From the NCBI RefSeq assembly GCF_024713945.1, contig NC_134677.1, positions 5,707,001 through 5,771,000 of the forward strand: DNA of 64,000 nt. The letters run 5' to 3'. Within the stretch, counting starts at the first letter, position 1. Every line of letters begins with the position of its first letter. This document shows, one piece after another, positions 13,529 through 25,542 of this stretch. Source of the DNA: Dermatophagoides farinae. Its lineage: Eukaryota > Arthropoda > Arachnida > Sarcoptiformes > Pyroglyphidae. The notes under the pieces were generated by a model. The model ran no database searches. It was given only the letters and a program-made list of their open reading frames with translations, and had not been told where the DNA came from. The position numbers were made by a program, and so were the translations under genes.

Positions 13529-13875
13529 ATTAAAATCAAGATCAAGATACCAAACTCAAATGATCGTTGATGGTTCCAGGAAAAAAAATAAATATTTTTT
13601 CATCATTTAAAGGGAAGAATTTTCTGACAATAATCGATTAATTGGACGTAGAAGGAAAAATAAGACAATTTCATAGGATAATATCCCAACATACGACGGC
13701 TATATATGGATTTGATTGATAGAAAAATCAATTTGAAAAATATTGAAATAAAAATGATAGCTAAATAATAATTTCGATGATTGCGAAATTGATTGATTGA
13801 GAGAAAAAAGCTGTGTTCTTATAAAAACAATGAGAATTGATTGTGATCATTGAGAAAGAGAGTGGAATTCTGTAT
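13529..13875. other. 3' intergenic between convergent genes
   Basis: 347 bases of AT-rich sequence between the pseudokinase stop and the VPS35 stop, carrying the 3' UTRs of both. Nothing else seen. Confidence 0.4.
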
Positions 13876-16770
13876 TCATTCGGCCCCTATATTCATACCG
13901 GACTTGCGAAAAAAAACAAGCGAATTTTGAAATTGTTTGTTGGCCAATTCGGATAATGGAGTATCGTTATTTTTTTCATTGATTTGTTTGATCAACGAAC
14001 ATATAATTTCGTCAATGTCTTCATTCTTATATCGAACATACAGGGTAAGATGTGACAGGATTTCAACGTACAATTGTAATTGTAGGGCAATATCCAAAAC
14101 GCTGCTGGCGATTTTTAAACATTTACGGAAACATTTCAATATTTCGGGTTCAAGTGTTCCGTCTTTGGTGACGAATAATATGCTAGCCGTTAATAATGCC
14201 CGACATTGATCGCTCTTTTTCACTAGTTTACCTGCTCAAAAGCGAAAGCATAATTACAAATCAAGTTGATGGAATAGATACATGATTCAAAATACATACC
14301 GCAATTAAGGCAACATTGATTTCGAAGTGGAGTAAAATTTTCAATATTATCGAATTTAATGTTCTTAACAGTTGCAATGATCAACAGCAAACATAGGGTC
14401 TGCTCCTTAGAATCTGATATCTCTTCTTCATAAATGGAAAACGCTTGACTAATGAATTCATAGCTAATTGATTCGAAATCACCAATTTCCGATTTAGCAG
14501 CATTCAATGCTGCTTCAAGAAATAAACGAAGACATAATTCCGGACAGTTTCCTTCCTTCAACAATGTAACGATAAGTTGATTGACAAATTGATAGATTTT
14601 CTGACATTTTTTAATCCATTTATCATCTGTATCTTTTATTTTCTTGTATCTAGAGAAAAAATAATAAGTTATAAATTTTAGACATAAGAAATGATGATAT
14701 CTCACCGCAATGATAATTGTAGAGCTTCAAAAACTAATGATGGGTATGTATATCGAATACGGCTTGAACCACCAGTGGCAAGAATTTTTTTGATCGAACC
14801 CAATGTCAGATAAGTGGTGTCAAGTAATTGTGATGATGATGACGATCGAGAATCATCAATGTCATTTAAACATTCACCACCATTTTCATTGCCACCTGTT
14901 TGGCCGTTTTGTATGGATGTTTCACCAGCATCAATACATTGAGGCAATAAAAGAAAGTGGATAAACCTTGATAATAACAACTGTTCATCGATGAATTCTT
15001 CGTCTTGATCATCGACTGGAACATCAGGTTGTGGTTGTTTTTGAGGCGACGATTTAGAATTATTTACCACAATCACCTGATTCGTTCCATTCACCAATGG
15101 TCCACATAGTTCGGTTAAAAAGGTTTGTATTTCTGACGACGTTAGACGATCTTCTGGCCTTAGATAATCTTCACTGTAATTTTCAAGAGTAGCATTGATA
15201 AGTGTCAAAATGATCTGCTTATGGAGCTCTATATCAGTGGTTTCTTTGACCAGATTTTTGTAGTTGGTTAACTTGAGGCTCATTTTGATGAGTCCATATT
15301 CCTCCTTGTTTTTTGTTGAACCATCAGTATCGTTGGAAAGATAAGTGGAATTAGAATTGCCCAGATTGAATGGCATCTTTAAAAATCGACACATTTCTTT
15401 GCCTAGGTTTGATCGCATATTTATGGTCACAACATTCATGTCTTGAATAGCTTTCAGCGTCGATCCAAGGACCGAATTGATTGCCTCTTCGCGTTTGGCT
15501 GAGTCGGCCATTTTTTTCAATGAAAAATTAATCAACGAACTATACATGCTGATAATATCTTCGATGGCAATAGTCGGTCGATTGGCAATTATATTACTGA
15601 TTTGTTTACTGAATGTGTCAAACAAATCTTCCGGCAACGGAACATCGTGTGATTGGGCCAACCTATCGATCAATGCAATAATGATCTTTTTGACTTTTAC
15701 ATCAGGAGCCAATTGTGCACATGAATTAAGAAATGGATTCAACGTTGATAAGTGGAATTCATCGGGAAAAACTTGAATCAACGATTCCATTAGGTATTCT
15801 TGAGCGATAGCATCTTTACAAGAAACCACCTGCTCAAGAATGCCAGGCAACACGACACGAGAATACATTTCTACATTGACAGATTCCAATTGTGATAGAC
15901 GAACAAGATTCGTACCGACTAATAGCCGAAGTTCGAGCCGTTCTTGTTCTCGACGTTCACGTTCACGAGTATGACCCAAATGCTGCATACGAACCCAAAG
16001 TTTATTCATTTCAGCAAAATTAGTCAATACAAAATCGATTGAATCCATGACGGTAGCTGTATCGGCAACCTTATTATCAACATTTTGTTGCTGTGTGATT
16101 GCATTGGTCAATGTTGAACTGACAAATTGTGTTTGCTGTTGTTGTCCATCATGATTCATTAGCATTACTTTTCTATTATCTTCATAATTTCCTAAATTTT
16201 CAGCTGGTTGGTCGGGGAGAACATGACGACATGTCATCAGAAGGAAATTTCGCAAAAACAATCCACGAAGAGGATGTTGTACACCTAATATAAAAGAATG
16301 TTTAAAATTAAAAAATAAGACTGTTTAAAGATTCAACAGCACAAACCTCGACACATTTCAACCAGATCTTTGAGTATCTCACGGCGACAATGTGGTGATG
16401 TTTTCATATAAACAAGACCAACCGAAATAAGTAAGTATAAGCGTGGTATAATTGATCCAGCATATTGTACCAATTCATAAAGCTCATAAACTTTATGATC
16501 ACGTTGAAATTCATCAACAAGATACATTTCAAGATGTCGTAATTGATCGGTGACGGCCATAAATAATTCATAATAGGATTTTGGGCCTAAAGCCGATGTA
16601 CGTAATTCGGATAGCATATTTGATGCATGTTTCAAAGCTTCCATTAGTTTACCTTTATCTAGACAGCATTTCATATGAAATGATTGTAATTTGACGATGC
16701 TCAATGATTCGTCAAGCAATCTTTCTTGTTGTTCATCGGTCGACGGTGAACGTTGTTGATTTTGTGGCAT
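13876..16770 (-). CDS. VPS35: retromer core subunit VPS35
   Basis: Four exons (16347-16770, 14706-16284, 14300-14649, 13876-14231) encode 902 residues. VPS35 is the alpha-solenoid backbone of the retromer, which recycles cargo from endosomes to the Golgi and plasma membrane. The PRLYL motif that binds VPS26 is at residues 109-113, followed by [10 protein letters not shown]. The first intron splits [15 protein letters not shown], the most conserved stretch of the family. The C-terminal part ([37 protein letters not shown]) matches the VPS29-binding solenoid. It is longer than the human protein (796), mostly through a Gln/Asp-rich insertion after residue 150 and a Ser/Gly/Asn-rich one near 580-660. 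The latter reaches a segment beginning QLLLSRF. Confidence 0.95.
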
Positions 16771-17750
16771 TTTTCAATCTTTTGTTTAAAATGTCATCAA
16801 CTATGAGAAGGTATTTGTGAAAGAAAAATTGAGAACAAAACAAGAGAAAAGTCTATTTAATTCATGAATCAACAAACAATATTATACAAACATAATGAAG
16901 CAGAATAAAACTAATCTATACTTGAAATTTATCGGTATGAATTCCAAATTCTTTCTTGCTTTTTCAATCGAATCAATTGTCGATGAATTGATGTGAACAT
17001 TCGATTTGTTGTTATTTTTGTTTCAATGCAAAAAATTATCAAACATCGGGCATAATTAAATTGCTCATGAAGTTATTGTGTAGCTGTGGCCATCAAACGA
17101 TAAGTTGATTGTATGTGCTGTTTATTTTGGATGTTCAATCGTTTCGATCCTAATGAAGATTCAAAAACTTGCTTTCACAAAAATATACAAGCACAAAAAA
17201 ACATTTGTCTTGATATCGACGAATGTGTGTTGAATCGAAAAAAAACTAAACCATTTACATCAGAAGCTGAAATGTTGGAAAAAGGGGCGACTTTTTTTTA
17301 CCGACACAAATAAACAGACAAAGATGGGCGAATAGACACGGTGGTTGTAGTTGTCTTGGCCAAACTCCTAGATCGACGCCACTACTACTTCTCAACCCTC
17401 ATCATCATCATCATCATCGAATATATTGGACGTCAAATCTCATAATCAACATCAACGCCAACAACAACTCCCCGTGTATATATTCATGAAAGTAACATAA
17501 ATAATCTAATCATTGGTCGATAGATGTCGCCATGGTCGAATTACCGAATCGTTAATTTGATCGGTTGCCGGTCCAAGAAAAATTTTAATCTATAAAATTC
17601 GCGAATCAATCATTAATTCATGAATTCAACAAGGCATTAAGATCGGATGGTAATTTTATAACTCATGAAATATAAACAATCAAAATTTCATCAAAGATTC
17701 ATATATAAAAAATTAAAGTTGAAATAAATCTGGAATTGTTAGACAGATAT
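16771..17750. other. intergenic, no supported gene
   Basis: 980 bases upstream of VPS35 and downstream of PEN-2. There is a CAT/ATC repeat near 17400-17420 and a less AT-rich patch at 17320-17480. A 66-codon open frame at 17113-17313 is not convincing. The VPS35 promoter should lie at the left edge. Confidence 0.35.
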
Positions 17751-18221
17751 TCATGGTATTCCTCTTGGAATATTGAATGAAATTTCATCGCCCCATTCAC
17801 CCCATTCTGCTCGTTTCAATTGGAATGTAATGATCCAGGCAAGAATAGATACGATCCAAATTAATGATCCACAGAATGAATAAATGACTAATGAACGTAT
17901 TTGTAGTAGATGTTTAGTTGTTTCTTGGTTTCGTGCAGATCGATCATCTTGTGTCGATGTATTTGATTGTTCAGGAGAATTTACAATCATTGGTTCTTGT
18001 GGTGATGTCTGTTGTTGTGGATTTATCGTTTGACGATTCGTTCTATTCGATCGCTGTTGTTGTTGTCGTCTTTGTTCCTGATAGGTATCATATTTGAATA
18101 TAAACATACCAAACCAAACAGTGTTAATCATCCATAAAAAAGGTAGACCAAAAAATCCAATGTAAAAATAACGACGACATAGTTTGAGACGATCTTGATT
18201 AGACATTCGAGCCAATTCCAT
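17751..18221 (-). CDS. PSENEN: gamma-secretase subunit PEN-2 with a long low-complexity insertion
   Basis: A single exon encodes 156 residues. PEN-2 completes and activates the presenilin complex in intracellular and plasma membranes. The start MELARMSNQDRLKLCRRYF, the first hydrophobic segment (FGLPFLWMINTVWFGMF, about 25-41), the second (LVIYSFCGSLIWIVSILAWIITF, about 112-134) and the tail WGEWGDEISFNIPRGIP all align with animal PEN-2 (human 101 residues, tail WGALGDYLSFTIPLGTP). The family's DYLSF motif is DEISF here. Between the hydrophobic segments about 55 Gln/Asn/Ser/Thr residues are inserted, partly encoded by CAA/CAG-type repeats. The fold itself seems intact. Confidence 0.93.
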   Translation of the reverse strand: MELARMSNQDRLKLCRRYFYIGFFGLPFLWMINTVWFGMFIFKYDTYQEQRRQQQQRSNRTNRQTINPQQQTSPQEPMIVNSPEQSNTSTQDDRSARNQETTKHLLQIRSLVIYSFCGSLIWIVSILAWIITFQLKRAEWGEWGDEISFNIPRGIP

Positions 18222-18647
18222 TTTATTCCAATTGATTGTGTTTTAAGGGTTTTTTTATTATTATTATAAATCAAAAGATGTATTGATTGATGAATGATCC
18301 AAAATGAAGAATTAGATTGAGTCAGCTAAAATTGTTTTGAAAACAAAGAATTGATTACAATATTGTTGGATGGACTGAAATAAAAAAAATTGGTTTCTAT
18401 TCACAATCGATAGAATCGATTGTTATATAGAAAATGTAAAATCATATAGAACTGTTGATAATCAAATTTTAAATTGCAGAATTTCTATATTTAGCCCACC
18501 AAGTAGGAATCATTGATGCTAAAATTCACATTTTCCTTTTATATTCTTGATCATATTTGTAGCTCCTGCTGTTTTTGTTGTTTTGAATATATTTAGCCGA
18601 TTTTCATAAAATAATTCAATAAAGTTAACAATCAAAACCATCACAGA
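18222..18647. other. divergent intergenic region
   Basis: 426 AT-rich bases between the PEN-2 start and the SKP1-like start; presumably both promoters. No further element seen. Confidence 0.4.
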
Positions 18648-19337
18648 ATGAACGGATCTAATAATTTGCCAGAACAATCGCAAACAAAACGACAATCTAT
18701 AATGGCCGATCAATCAATCGACAATAGGTTGATTTATATTCAACCATTTGGCGATGAAAATGTTATGTTACCTATGACTAGACGTGCAGCTAGGCTATCC
18801 GGTTATCTTGGTGATCTAATTGATTTGATTGATCAAAAGGCTTTTGATGTGGAAGTGGAAAATTCAACCAACATCGATAGTGCTAATTGTCCAACAATTC
18901 CATTGATTAATCATACAGCATGCAACGTGAATACAATGAAAAACATTATACGATGGTGTGAATATCATTGTGATGATCCGAAATTGGATGATAATAATTT
19001 CGAAGATTCAGAAGAAGATGAATATGCTAGACGTACAAGAAAACTTGAAGAATTACCATCGTATTGGGATCGACGATTTTTGGCCGATATAGCCGGTGAT
19101 GAGGATCAGACGAATGGATGGCAAAATCGAGCAGATCTTTATGATCTACTCATTGCAGCACATTTCTTACGTATCAATCCCATTGTCGAGATTGGTGGAA
19201 AATTCATTTGCCAATCGATTCGTGAACGAAATGTCGAACAGGTACGAAATTTTCTGGGCATCATAAACGACCTGAGTGAAGATGATAACATTCTTTCCAA
19301 TACCGATCGTTTAACATTCAATTTTCGAAAAAATTAA
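18648..19337 (+). CDS. divergent SKP1-like protein, intronless
   Basis: A single open frame encodes 229 residues. The layout follows SKP1: an N-terminal BTB/POZ-like half (LIYIQPFGDENVMLPMTRRAARLSGYL, then IPLINHTACNVNTMKNIIRWCEYHCDDP, like [25 protein letters not shown]), an acidic linker, YWDRRFLADI, then the helical half (DLYDLLIAAHFLRINPIVEIGGKFICQSIRERNVEQVRNFLGI). SKP1 links F-box proteins to Cullin-1. The C-terminal segment that contacts the F-box in standard SKP1 (NDFTPEEE..NQWCEEK) is replaced by unrelated residues, and there is an extra linker. It is therefore a diverged paralogue, perhaps a retrocopy. Binding to an F-box or Cullin is not assured. Confidence 0.75.
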   Translation: MNGSNNLPEQSQTKRQSIMADQSIDNRLIYIQPFGDENVMLPMTRRAARLSGYLGDLIDLIDQKAFDVEVENSTNIDSANCPTIPLINHTACNVNTMKNIIRWCEYHCDDPKLDDNNFEDSEEDEYARRTRKLEELPSYWDRRFLADIAGDEDQTNGWQNRADLYDLLIAAHFLRINPIVEIGGKFICQSIRERNVEQVRNFLGIINDLSEDDNILSNTDRLTFNFRKN

Positions 19338-21727
19338 GAGTGTACAACCCGTGAGTAGTCTGAATTCAGTTATGGCTAACACATTAATTAGCCATTCCGC
19401 ACATCGTACTGTTATTCATTAGCTAGCCGCAAATCATTTCACTGAATACAACCATTTATAAAGCATCAGGAATCCAAATGGAAACCATCTCCTGCATAAT
19501 AAAATGGAAGTATTCATAACTGTTGCTCTCGACTTGCACTCCGAATTACGAAGTGAATCACCAAGATTCAGAAGCAGTAAAATAAATTTACATGCTCGGC
19601 ATTCTCAGACCTTCCCAAAGGTAAATCTTGGATCTACCTCTAGTGCGGACTACAAATTGTACACATTATACACTCTCTATTGAAAGTGACCGAAACTATA
19701 AAAATCTACCATTTCCAGTTCCACCAAGAATTTATAACCAAATTGCTTATATACACTTTAAATTCTTCACGTAGATTTTATTGCAGTTTGCTGTCCATCA
19801 AAATTGACTTTATCTTATTATAGATATTTTTAAACAGAATAAAACGAAAATCATTTATACATGAAAATATATTTTCATTCAAATTGTTATTTAGATGTGC
19901 TGTTTTCTGAATGTTTTTATATTATATGTAAATCTAAAAAATTTTTCAAAGAAAACCATAAACCTTCTTATCATTATGGCCGCATCTTCAATGTTCTTCT
20001 TCGCACTTTTTTTCTTGTTTGTCTGTTTGGCCATTCGAACATTGAAGTTGAAATATCAAACATGTATTTCATTTTTTTAATAATTAATAATAACACCGTT
20101 TGTCTATGTGACTTGTCATTTCGATTTCTCGGTTTTTTCTTGTTTAAAAAATCTGCTTGAAAAATTATTACAAGTTTTAGCTTTCGAACAGGTCTTGATG
20201 TTTATTTTTGCCTTTGCAACCATCAACCGACTGACTAACCCAATAAACTCGAATTCATAAAGATTAAATATGAAAGGATAGTTCTAACCTAAATATATTA
20301 TCATACATAGGATTGAATGTGTCGTGTACTATTTAACAAATAATTATCCAAATCTTAACACCTTGTGCACTGAAATAATATACCATGATATAATGGTTCA
20401 TTGAACATTCCACTGAATTTTTGTTGTTGTTGTTGTTATTGTTTCTGGTTGGTTGAATATTAGATTTTTTTTGTAGATTGGATGGTATTTGAATGGCATA
20501 GTTCAATGTAATTCATGATTATGATGATGTTGGCATTTCACCTTTCACACGCATCACATCTCTCGCTCTCTCGAGTTGACTTGTTTCAAAATAATGGTTT
20601 TTGTTTCTCTCTCTCTCTTTCCATCTCTTCGTGGCTACTTGTGTGAATAGTCTATCCACGATTGGTCGATTCATTTCTGAAATTATACGACTTGAACGAC
20701 TACTTTTTTCTACCTTATTCAATTCATTCATTCATTCGTTTGTTTATTTCTTTTCTTTTGAAATGATGTTGATGATGATAATGACTCATGATGTGGATCG
20801 AACAAATGAACAATCTTCGTGAATGAGTGAAACAACACAATCAACAAGTAAGGTGAATGAGACCGAAAAAAATATACTATAAGGATTATGAAAGTTTATC
20901 ATCAATCTATAATAAAATGAATTGTATTTGATATAAATCGTAACATATCGAATGAATTTAAATTAAATTTCTTAATGGGTTTTGTTTGTGTATTTTGAAA
21001 CGAGAATTTATCATCATCATCATCATCATCATTAAGGAAAAACTTGTTCTTTTTCTGGGCGTATCGATTTTATACCTGTTATATACAAAAGGAAAAAACT
21101 TTCAATTTTGACTAATGAATTCTATCGTTTTGTGTGTGTGTGTGTATGGATAAATCCAATATAGTACGATTCAAACTGTCATCGTCATCATTGAATTCAG
21201 AATTGAAATATCATTGTCATCATTTATTATAAAAATTAACAACAACAGTATTAATCATTAGAAGATTCGTCACCGTTAAATAAAAAAAAAATTCAAATGT
21301 CAATCAAACACACACACACACACATTCAATTTGAACATCAAACAAACATATTGAACGAACCGAAACGAATAAAGACTAATGAACAAACGTTTGACAACTC
21401 TATATTTCCGCATTTGTACACATTCAAATTGTTTGAAATGGAAAAAAAATTTATCCCAATCTCATAATAGAACATTCGTAAATCTATATATTTCATAATT
21501 GTTACCATACCGACGACACAGTGATTACTATTATATTATTACTATTATTATTCACGTTAACCAAAAACGAAAAAAAAATCCCCAACACACCCGAATTTCT
21601 TCTATATCGATTAAGAGTGACCGAAACTAATGTGATCTTTGCAGTGTCACCATCGAATAGGACAATAATCGATACACTACAAGATTTGAAAATCTGTTCA
21701 AATAAAATCAAAATCAACCAAGCGATC
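19338..21727. other. intergenic, 2.4 kb, simple repeats
   Basis: The first 500 bases are less AT-rich than the rest and include an 8-bp inverted repeat (19372-19379 with 19388-19395) and an AATAAA near 19498, so they may be SKP1-like 3' UTR. Later parts hold TG/CA microsatellites (21130-21145, 21308-21324), an ATC repeat near 21010 and CT-rich tracts near 20565-20620. Short open frames at 20519-20822 on both strands are not supported. Confidence 0.35.
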
Positions 21728-21775
21728 ATGAAAATAATGTTACATCATTCATCATCATCATCATTATTATTCAAA

Positions 21776-22352
21776 ATGAATTCTAGTTTGTTGACCATAG
21801 TTTGGGCATCAATCTTGTCACTCATCATTTTTCAAGTTCATCAAGGTAAATTTAGTTTACATAATTATTGTATAGATAGATAAAGTTCCATAATGATAAA
21901 TTGTTAAACATTTGTCATTTTTCATTGGATTAGTATCATCATTGTTTTGCTATTCTTGTGTATCAACCACACCGGGCTGTACACTGGAACAGGTTAGCTG
22001 GTGGATCTATTCATCAATCACCTGTCCAGAATCGGATGATAAATGTATTAAAATTATTGAACAAGATGGAGCCGATATACGAGTTACACGTGATTGCCTA
22101 TCAAATGTTATGTCATTACGTGATGATGTACCGGCCGATCGCTTTGAAGGATGTCGATCGGCAGCACAAAATCCTAAACGAGCGGTTCATGTTGACAATG
22201 CAATCGGTGAATTAGATTTAAAGAAAAGTTCATTCATAAATACAACATATTGTTTTTGCGAATTCGATCAATGGTGCAATGGATCATCATCTAGAAATTC
22301 AACATGGACGATTTTAGTCACAATATTTATGTTGTTGGTTTATTGGATATAA
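21776..22352 (+). CDS. Ly6/uPAR-domain GPI-anchored protein (quiver/sleepless type)
   Basis: Two exons (21776-21845, 21934-22352) encode 162 residues from the chosen start, which gives a clean signal peptide (MNSSLLTIVWASILSLIIF). In-frame ATGs at 21728 and further upstream are alternatives but add a Ser-rich leader. The mature part opens LFCYSCVSTTPGC, with the paired Cys of the Ly6 fold, continues with Cys-containing segments (CPESDDKC, RDCLS, GCRSA) and ends TYCFCEFDQWCNGSS, the C-x-C...W-C-N ending of the family. A hydrophobic tail (WTILVTIFMLLVYWI) after a Ser/Asn stretch fits a GPI attachment signal. Insect relatives modulate ion channels and receptors or septate junctions; which role applies here is unknown. 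Confidence 0.8.
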
Positions 22353-22501
22353 TGAAACATAAACCAAACATAATTTTTTCCTGAATCACGAAATTTCGAT
22401 TGTTATTTTGGATGCAATAATTTTGATAATAATTATTATGTAAATATTATTCGAATTCAAGCTGTTTTTTCAAACAAATTTTTAAAATAACTTAGTAAAT
22501 A

Positions 22502-22661
22502 AATCTATGTTTGACTGAATATAACCAAGTTTATCGAGATTTGGCAAACAAACACATGTTTGATCATTGGTGGCGGACCACACATAAGAATTAATGTATC
22601 TTCATTGGGTGGTGGTAAATGTTTCGATATCATTTCATCATTTATAGAGCCGCGGTACTAA
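22502..22661 (-). pseudogene. decayed duplicate of the last cytochrome b5 reductase exon
   Basis: This stretch is a close copy of the functional exon at 22960-23119, including the acceptor (TCCATTAG at its right edge) and the segment encoding [27 protein letters not shown]. Two 2-base insertions, one right after the acceptor (TACCGCGGC for TACTGGC) and one after the IKH codons, break the frame. If spliced in, translation would stop after about four codons. It lies 300 bases downstream of the intact exon in the same orientation, so it arose by local tandem duplication. A little flanking intron sequence on the acceptor side was copied too. Confidence 0.85.
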
Positions 22662-22959
22662 TGGAAACGAAATGATTTAAATTTTAGAAAATAAATGGAA
22701 GAATGTACAGAACAATAGAAATTTATAAAATTTCTCATGGCAACCATAAGAGTGATTATAATCAAAACGTGATCAAGTGAACGTATTATTGATAATTATC
22801 AAATTTGGATTTTTTCCTCAGATTTGCTTATTTGAATTTAAACATAGAAATTACTTTTAGATTCAAATTGATTCATTTGCATTTTTTAAAATAAAATAAC
22901 TCATCATTTATTTTTCTAAATGTTTTATATGATTTTATTAAAGATTCTTGGTTTGTAAA

Positions 22960-24133
22960 TTAATAGGCGAATCTATGTTTTTCTGAGTATCCAAGTTTAT
23001 CAAGATTTGGCAAACAAGCATGTTTAATCATTGGTGGTGGACCACACATAAGAATTAATGTATCTTCACTGGGTGGTGGTAAATGTTTCGATATCATTTC
23101 ATCATTTATAAAGCCAGTACTAATGGAAACAAAATTATAAAAAATAAATTTTTTTTTGAATTTTAACAAAATCAAAAAAACTAACCTATATTGCCAACCT
23201 TCTGAAGGTCGATCCAATGTATACCAGAGATTCAGACGATCAGAATTTTTTTCGCAAACTTCTTCCAATTCTTTTCGTAGTAAAATATCCTTTTCTGTTT
23301 GGTTAGCATACAAAAGCCATATTTGTAATTTATCTTTGGGATCTTTAAATACATGTCGAATGATCTGCAACATCGGAGTGATGCCAGTACCGCCAGCAAT
23401 CATTCCAACTTTTAAATAGTTTCGTTGTGTAAATGGTGAACCATAGCCTTCTTTGATTGAGAATTTTCCCATTCCTTTGTATATCAAATTTCCGTTTGGC
23501 CCCGCAATATTAATTTTATCACCGATTTTCATGTTATTCAAATATTGAGATAATTTACCGCCTTCGGGAAATTTTGGATGGACATTTGCAAAATAGACTT
23601 TGATGACAAAATCAACATAACCCAAATCATCATCGCTGGTCACCGGTGTATATGAACGTGAAATATATTTTCCATTCAATGTAGTCGACATGTATACATG
23701 TTGACCGATTGGAAGACCGAGTATATGATCACTAGTCGGTAGACTGAATCTAAATCTACGAGTATCATGTGAGATTTCTTCTCGTTCTGTTAAAGCCACT
23801 GAATATTTTTCTTTGGGATTTTCCAACAACTTTGGTCCAGATGCTTTGTTACGTATCCAGAATTGATAAATGAAATAAACGGTCGTTGCCAATATGGCAG
23901 CGCCGGTCATCATCACCGGTATGGTTGTATGATTCTAAAAAAAGTATTGATTATGAACTTGAATTATTATTATATTGATGATTTTAAACTTCACTTACAT
24001 CCAATGCCATATCACCCGATTTTTGCGTTTGACGGGCTTCGGCTACTAGATGTGAGATGTAAAATGTTGCAAGCACCCAGGCTGAAAATAGAAAAATTTT
24101 GTAATAAATTTTATTATGAATATTAATTGACAT
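22960..24133 (-). CDS. CYB5R: NADH-cytochrome b5 reductase
   Basis: Three exons (23999-24133, 23186-23934, 22960-23119) encode 347 residues. The enzyme passes electrons from NADH through FAD to cytochrome b5 for lipid desaturation and related reactions. There are two hydrophobic N-terminal segments (residues about 10-30 and 50-70, GAAILATTVYFIYQFWI) before SHDTRRFRFSLP. FAD-binding RSYTPVTSDDD, VIKVYF, HPKFPEGGKLSQYL, NADH-binding GGTGITPMLQIIRHV, ANQTEKDILLR and [20 protein letters not shown] are all intact. The second hydrophobic segment is the family's usual membrane anchor; the extra one may act as a targeting peptide. Part of exon 1 could be intronic, since a TTTTCAG precedes CCTGGG, so the first 16 residues are less certain. 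Confidence 0.93.
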
Positions 24134-25434
24134 TGTGGCTATTCAATTATGAGAATGATGATCATGTTTGTCAATCGTTCGATTTTCTGAGTCACATGTA
24201 AGCTATCTTGTATAGTTTGGAAATAAAAATGTCTCCAAGGAAACGATAAAAACAGCAGCAGTAATAGTAGTAAAAAAATATCGCAAAATCGATCATCATT
24301 GATGAATGAATTGAGTATGAGAAAAAAAAAGAGAGAGAAAACATCAACACATCATTTTTTACTTATTATTGCGGCTACACATAACAATATAACCAAAATG
24401 TAATTCAAATCTGACATGCAAAGAAATAAATTTTCATCACATGAAAACAATCTTTTTTTTGTTGAATAGCAGTTTGCCTTGGGAATGAAGAAAAAATTGT
24501 CGATTTTTTTCTCTCTTTTTCGTAAACACTTTATTCTCCGTTCAAACAATTGTCATATTGTTGTCAATAAATTAATCGAAATTAAAATTTACCAAAACAT
24601 AATTCGTCCATATATTGCATTTTGGAGTAAATTAAACACTAAAATTAAAATAATCCAAGTGGACAAAATGAAATATTGATTTGAACGAAACGAATGATCA
24701 AAATTGAATGAACCTTTATCAAATATCAAGAGGGTATTTTTCAATTGTTTTTGAACCTATCTCAAATTTCAAAAGGAAAAATATCATTCCCGTTTAAATC
24801 AAGGAACCAGGATGTATATATAGATTTTTAAAAAGATCACGATTTAAAATTAAATATACTCACTAGAGAAAAATAGAGATAGAAATTTTTTTTTTTTTTT
24901 TTTGTTTAAAATTTTTCCTCAGAGGATGGCCACCATCATCAATATATAATTTTATCTTTGGTTATAATATATTGAAATGATAAAATTCATCTAAAGCTGA
25001 ATCATTTTTTCCTCGATTGGCAAGTCAACATATAGCTCGACAATTCAAACATATCATTGTTGACCGTAAAACTTGCTAGTTTATACATACGATCACTATG
25101 CAGCGTATAAAAATGTTTTTATGATTTTTACAATAAGGAAAAGGATTCTCAAATTTCTCAAATTCATCTCAAATTTCCAATTTTTTGGCGATTAATATGA
25201 AAATGATAATCTATAAAACTTGACTATTATAACAGGAAATGAATAAACTGAGTTATCTATGTTCATAGACATTAAATTTAAAATTCACGTTACATCTTTC
25301 ATGAAGGGATAAACGAGCACGAGTTCTACAGCCAGTTCATTTCCTTTTCACGTTGATTGTCAACACACGTTGTTGGATTTCGCTAAATTTTTTGTTTTTT
25401 TCGATTTTTTTTGATCTTTTTTTGATTTCTTCTG
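24134..25434. other. intergenic, divergent promoters of CYB5R and RpS10
   Basis: AT-rich, with a long T run at 24889-24902 and no recognised gene. The right end includes the RpS10 promoter and 5' UTR start. Confidence 0.35.
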
Positions 25435-25542
25435 GTAAGTTTTGCCGTTTTATCAAATTAATCGTTTCTAGAGCTTATTCTTATTGTTTTATACATAATA
25501 GGCTATTGCAGCAACAACTTTCCACACGTAAAACGATCGAAA

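Noticed and set aside
17113-17313. 66-codon frame containing LDIDECVLN, like the start of a calcium-binding EGF module
   Set aside because: No further EGF cysteines follow, no splice sites fit, and the surroundings are non-coding. Chance match.
19372-19395. 8-bp inverted repeat in a less AT-rich stretch downstream of the SKP1-like gene
   Set aside because: Too short to call an RNA gene or transposon end; probably 3' UTR.
20519-20822. Overlapping open frames on both strands with Arg/Glu-rich or Phe/Ser-rich peptides
   Set aside because: They arise from CT/GA-rich low-complexity sequence; no family and no start context.
24917-24945. Kozak-like ATGGCC after a TTTCCTCAG
   Set aside because: The frame stops after seven codons and no donor restores it.
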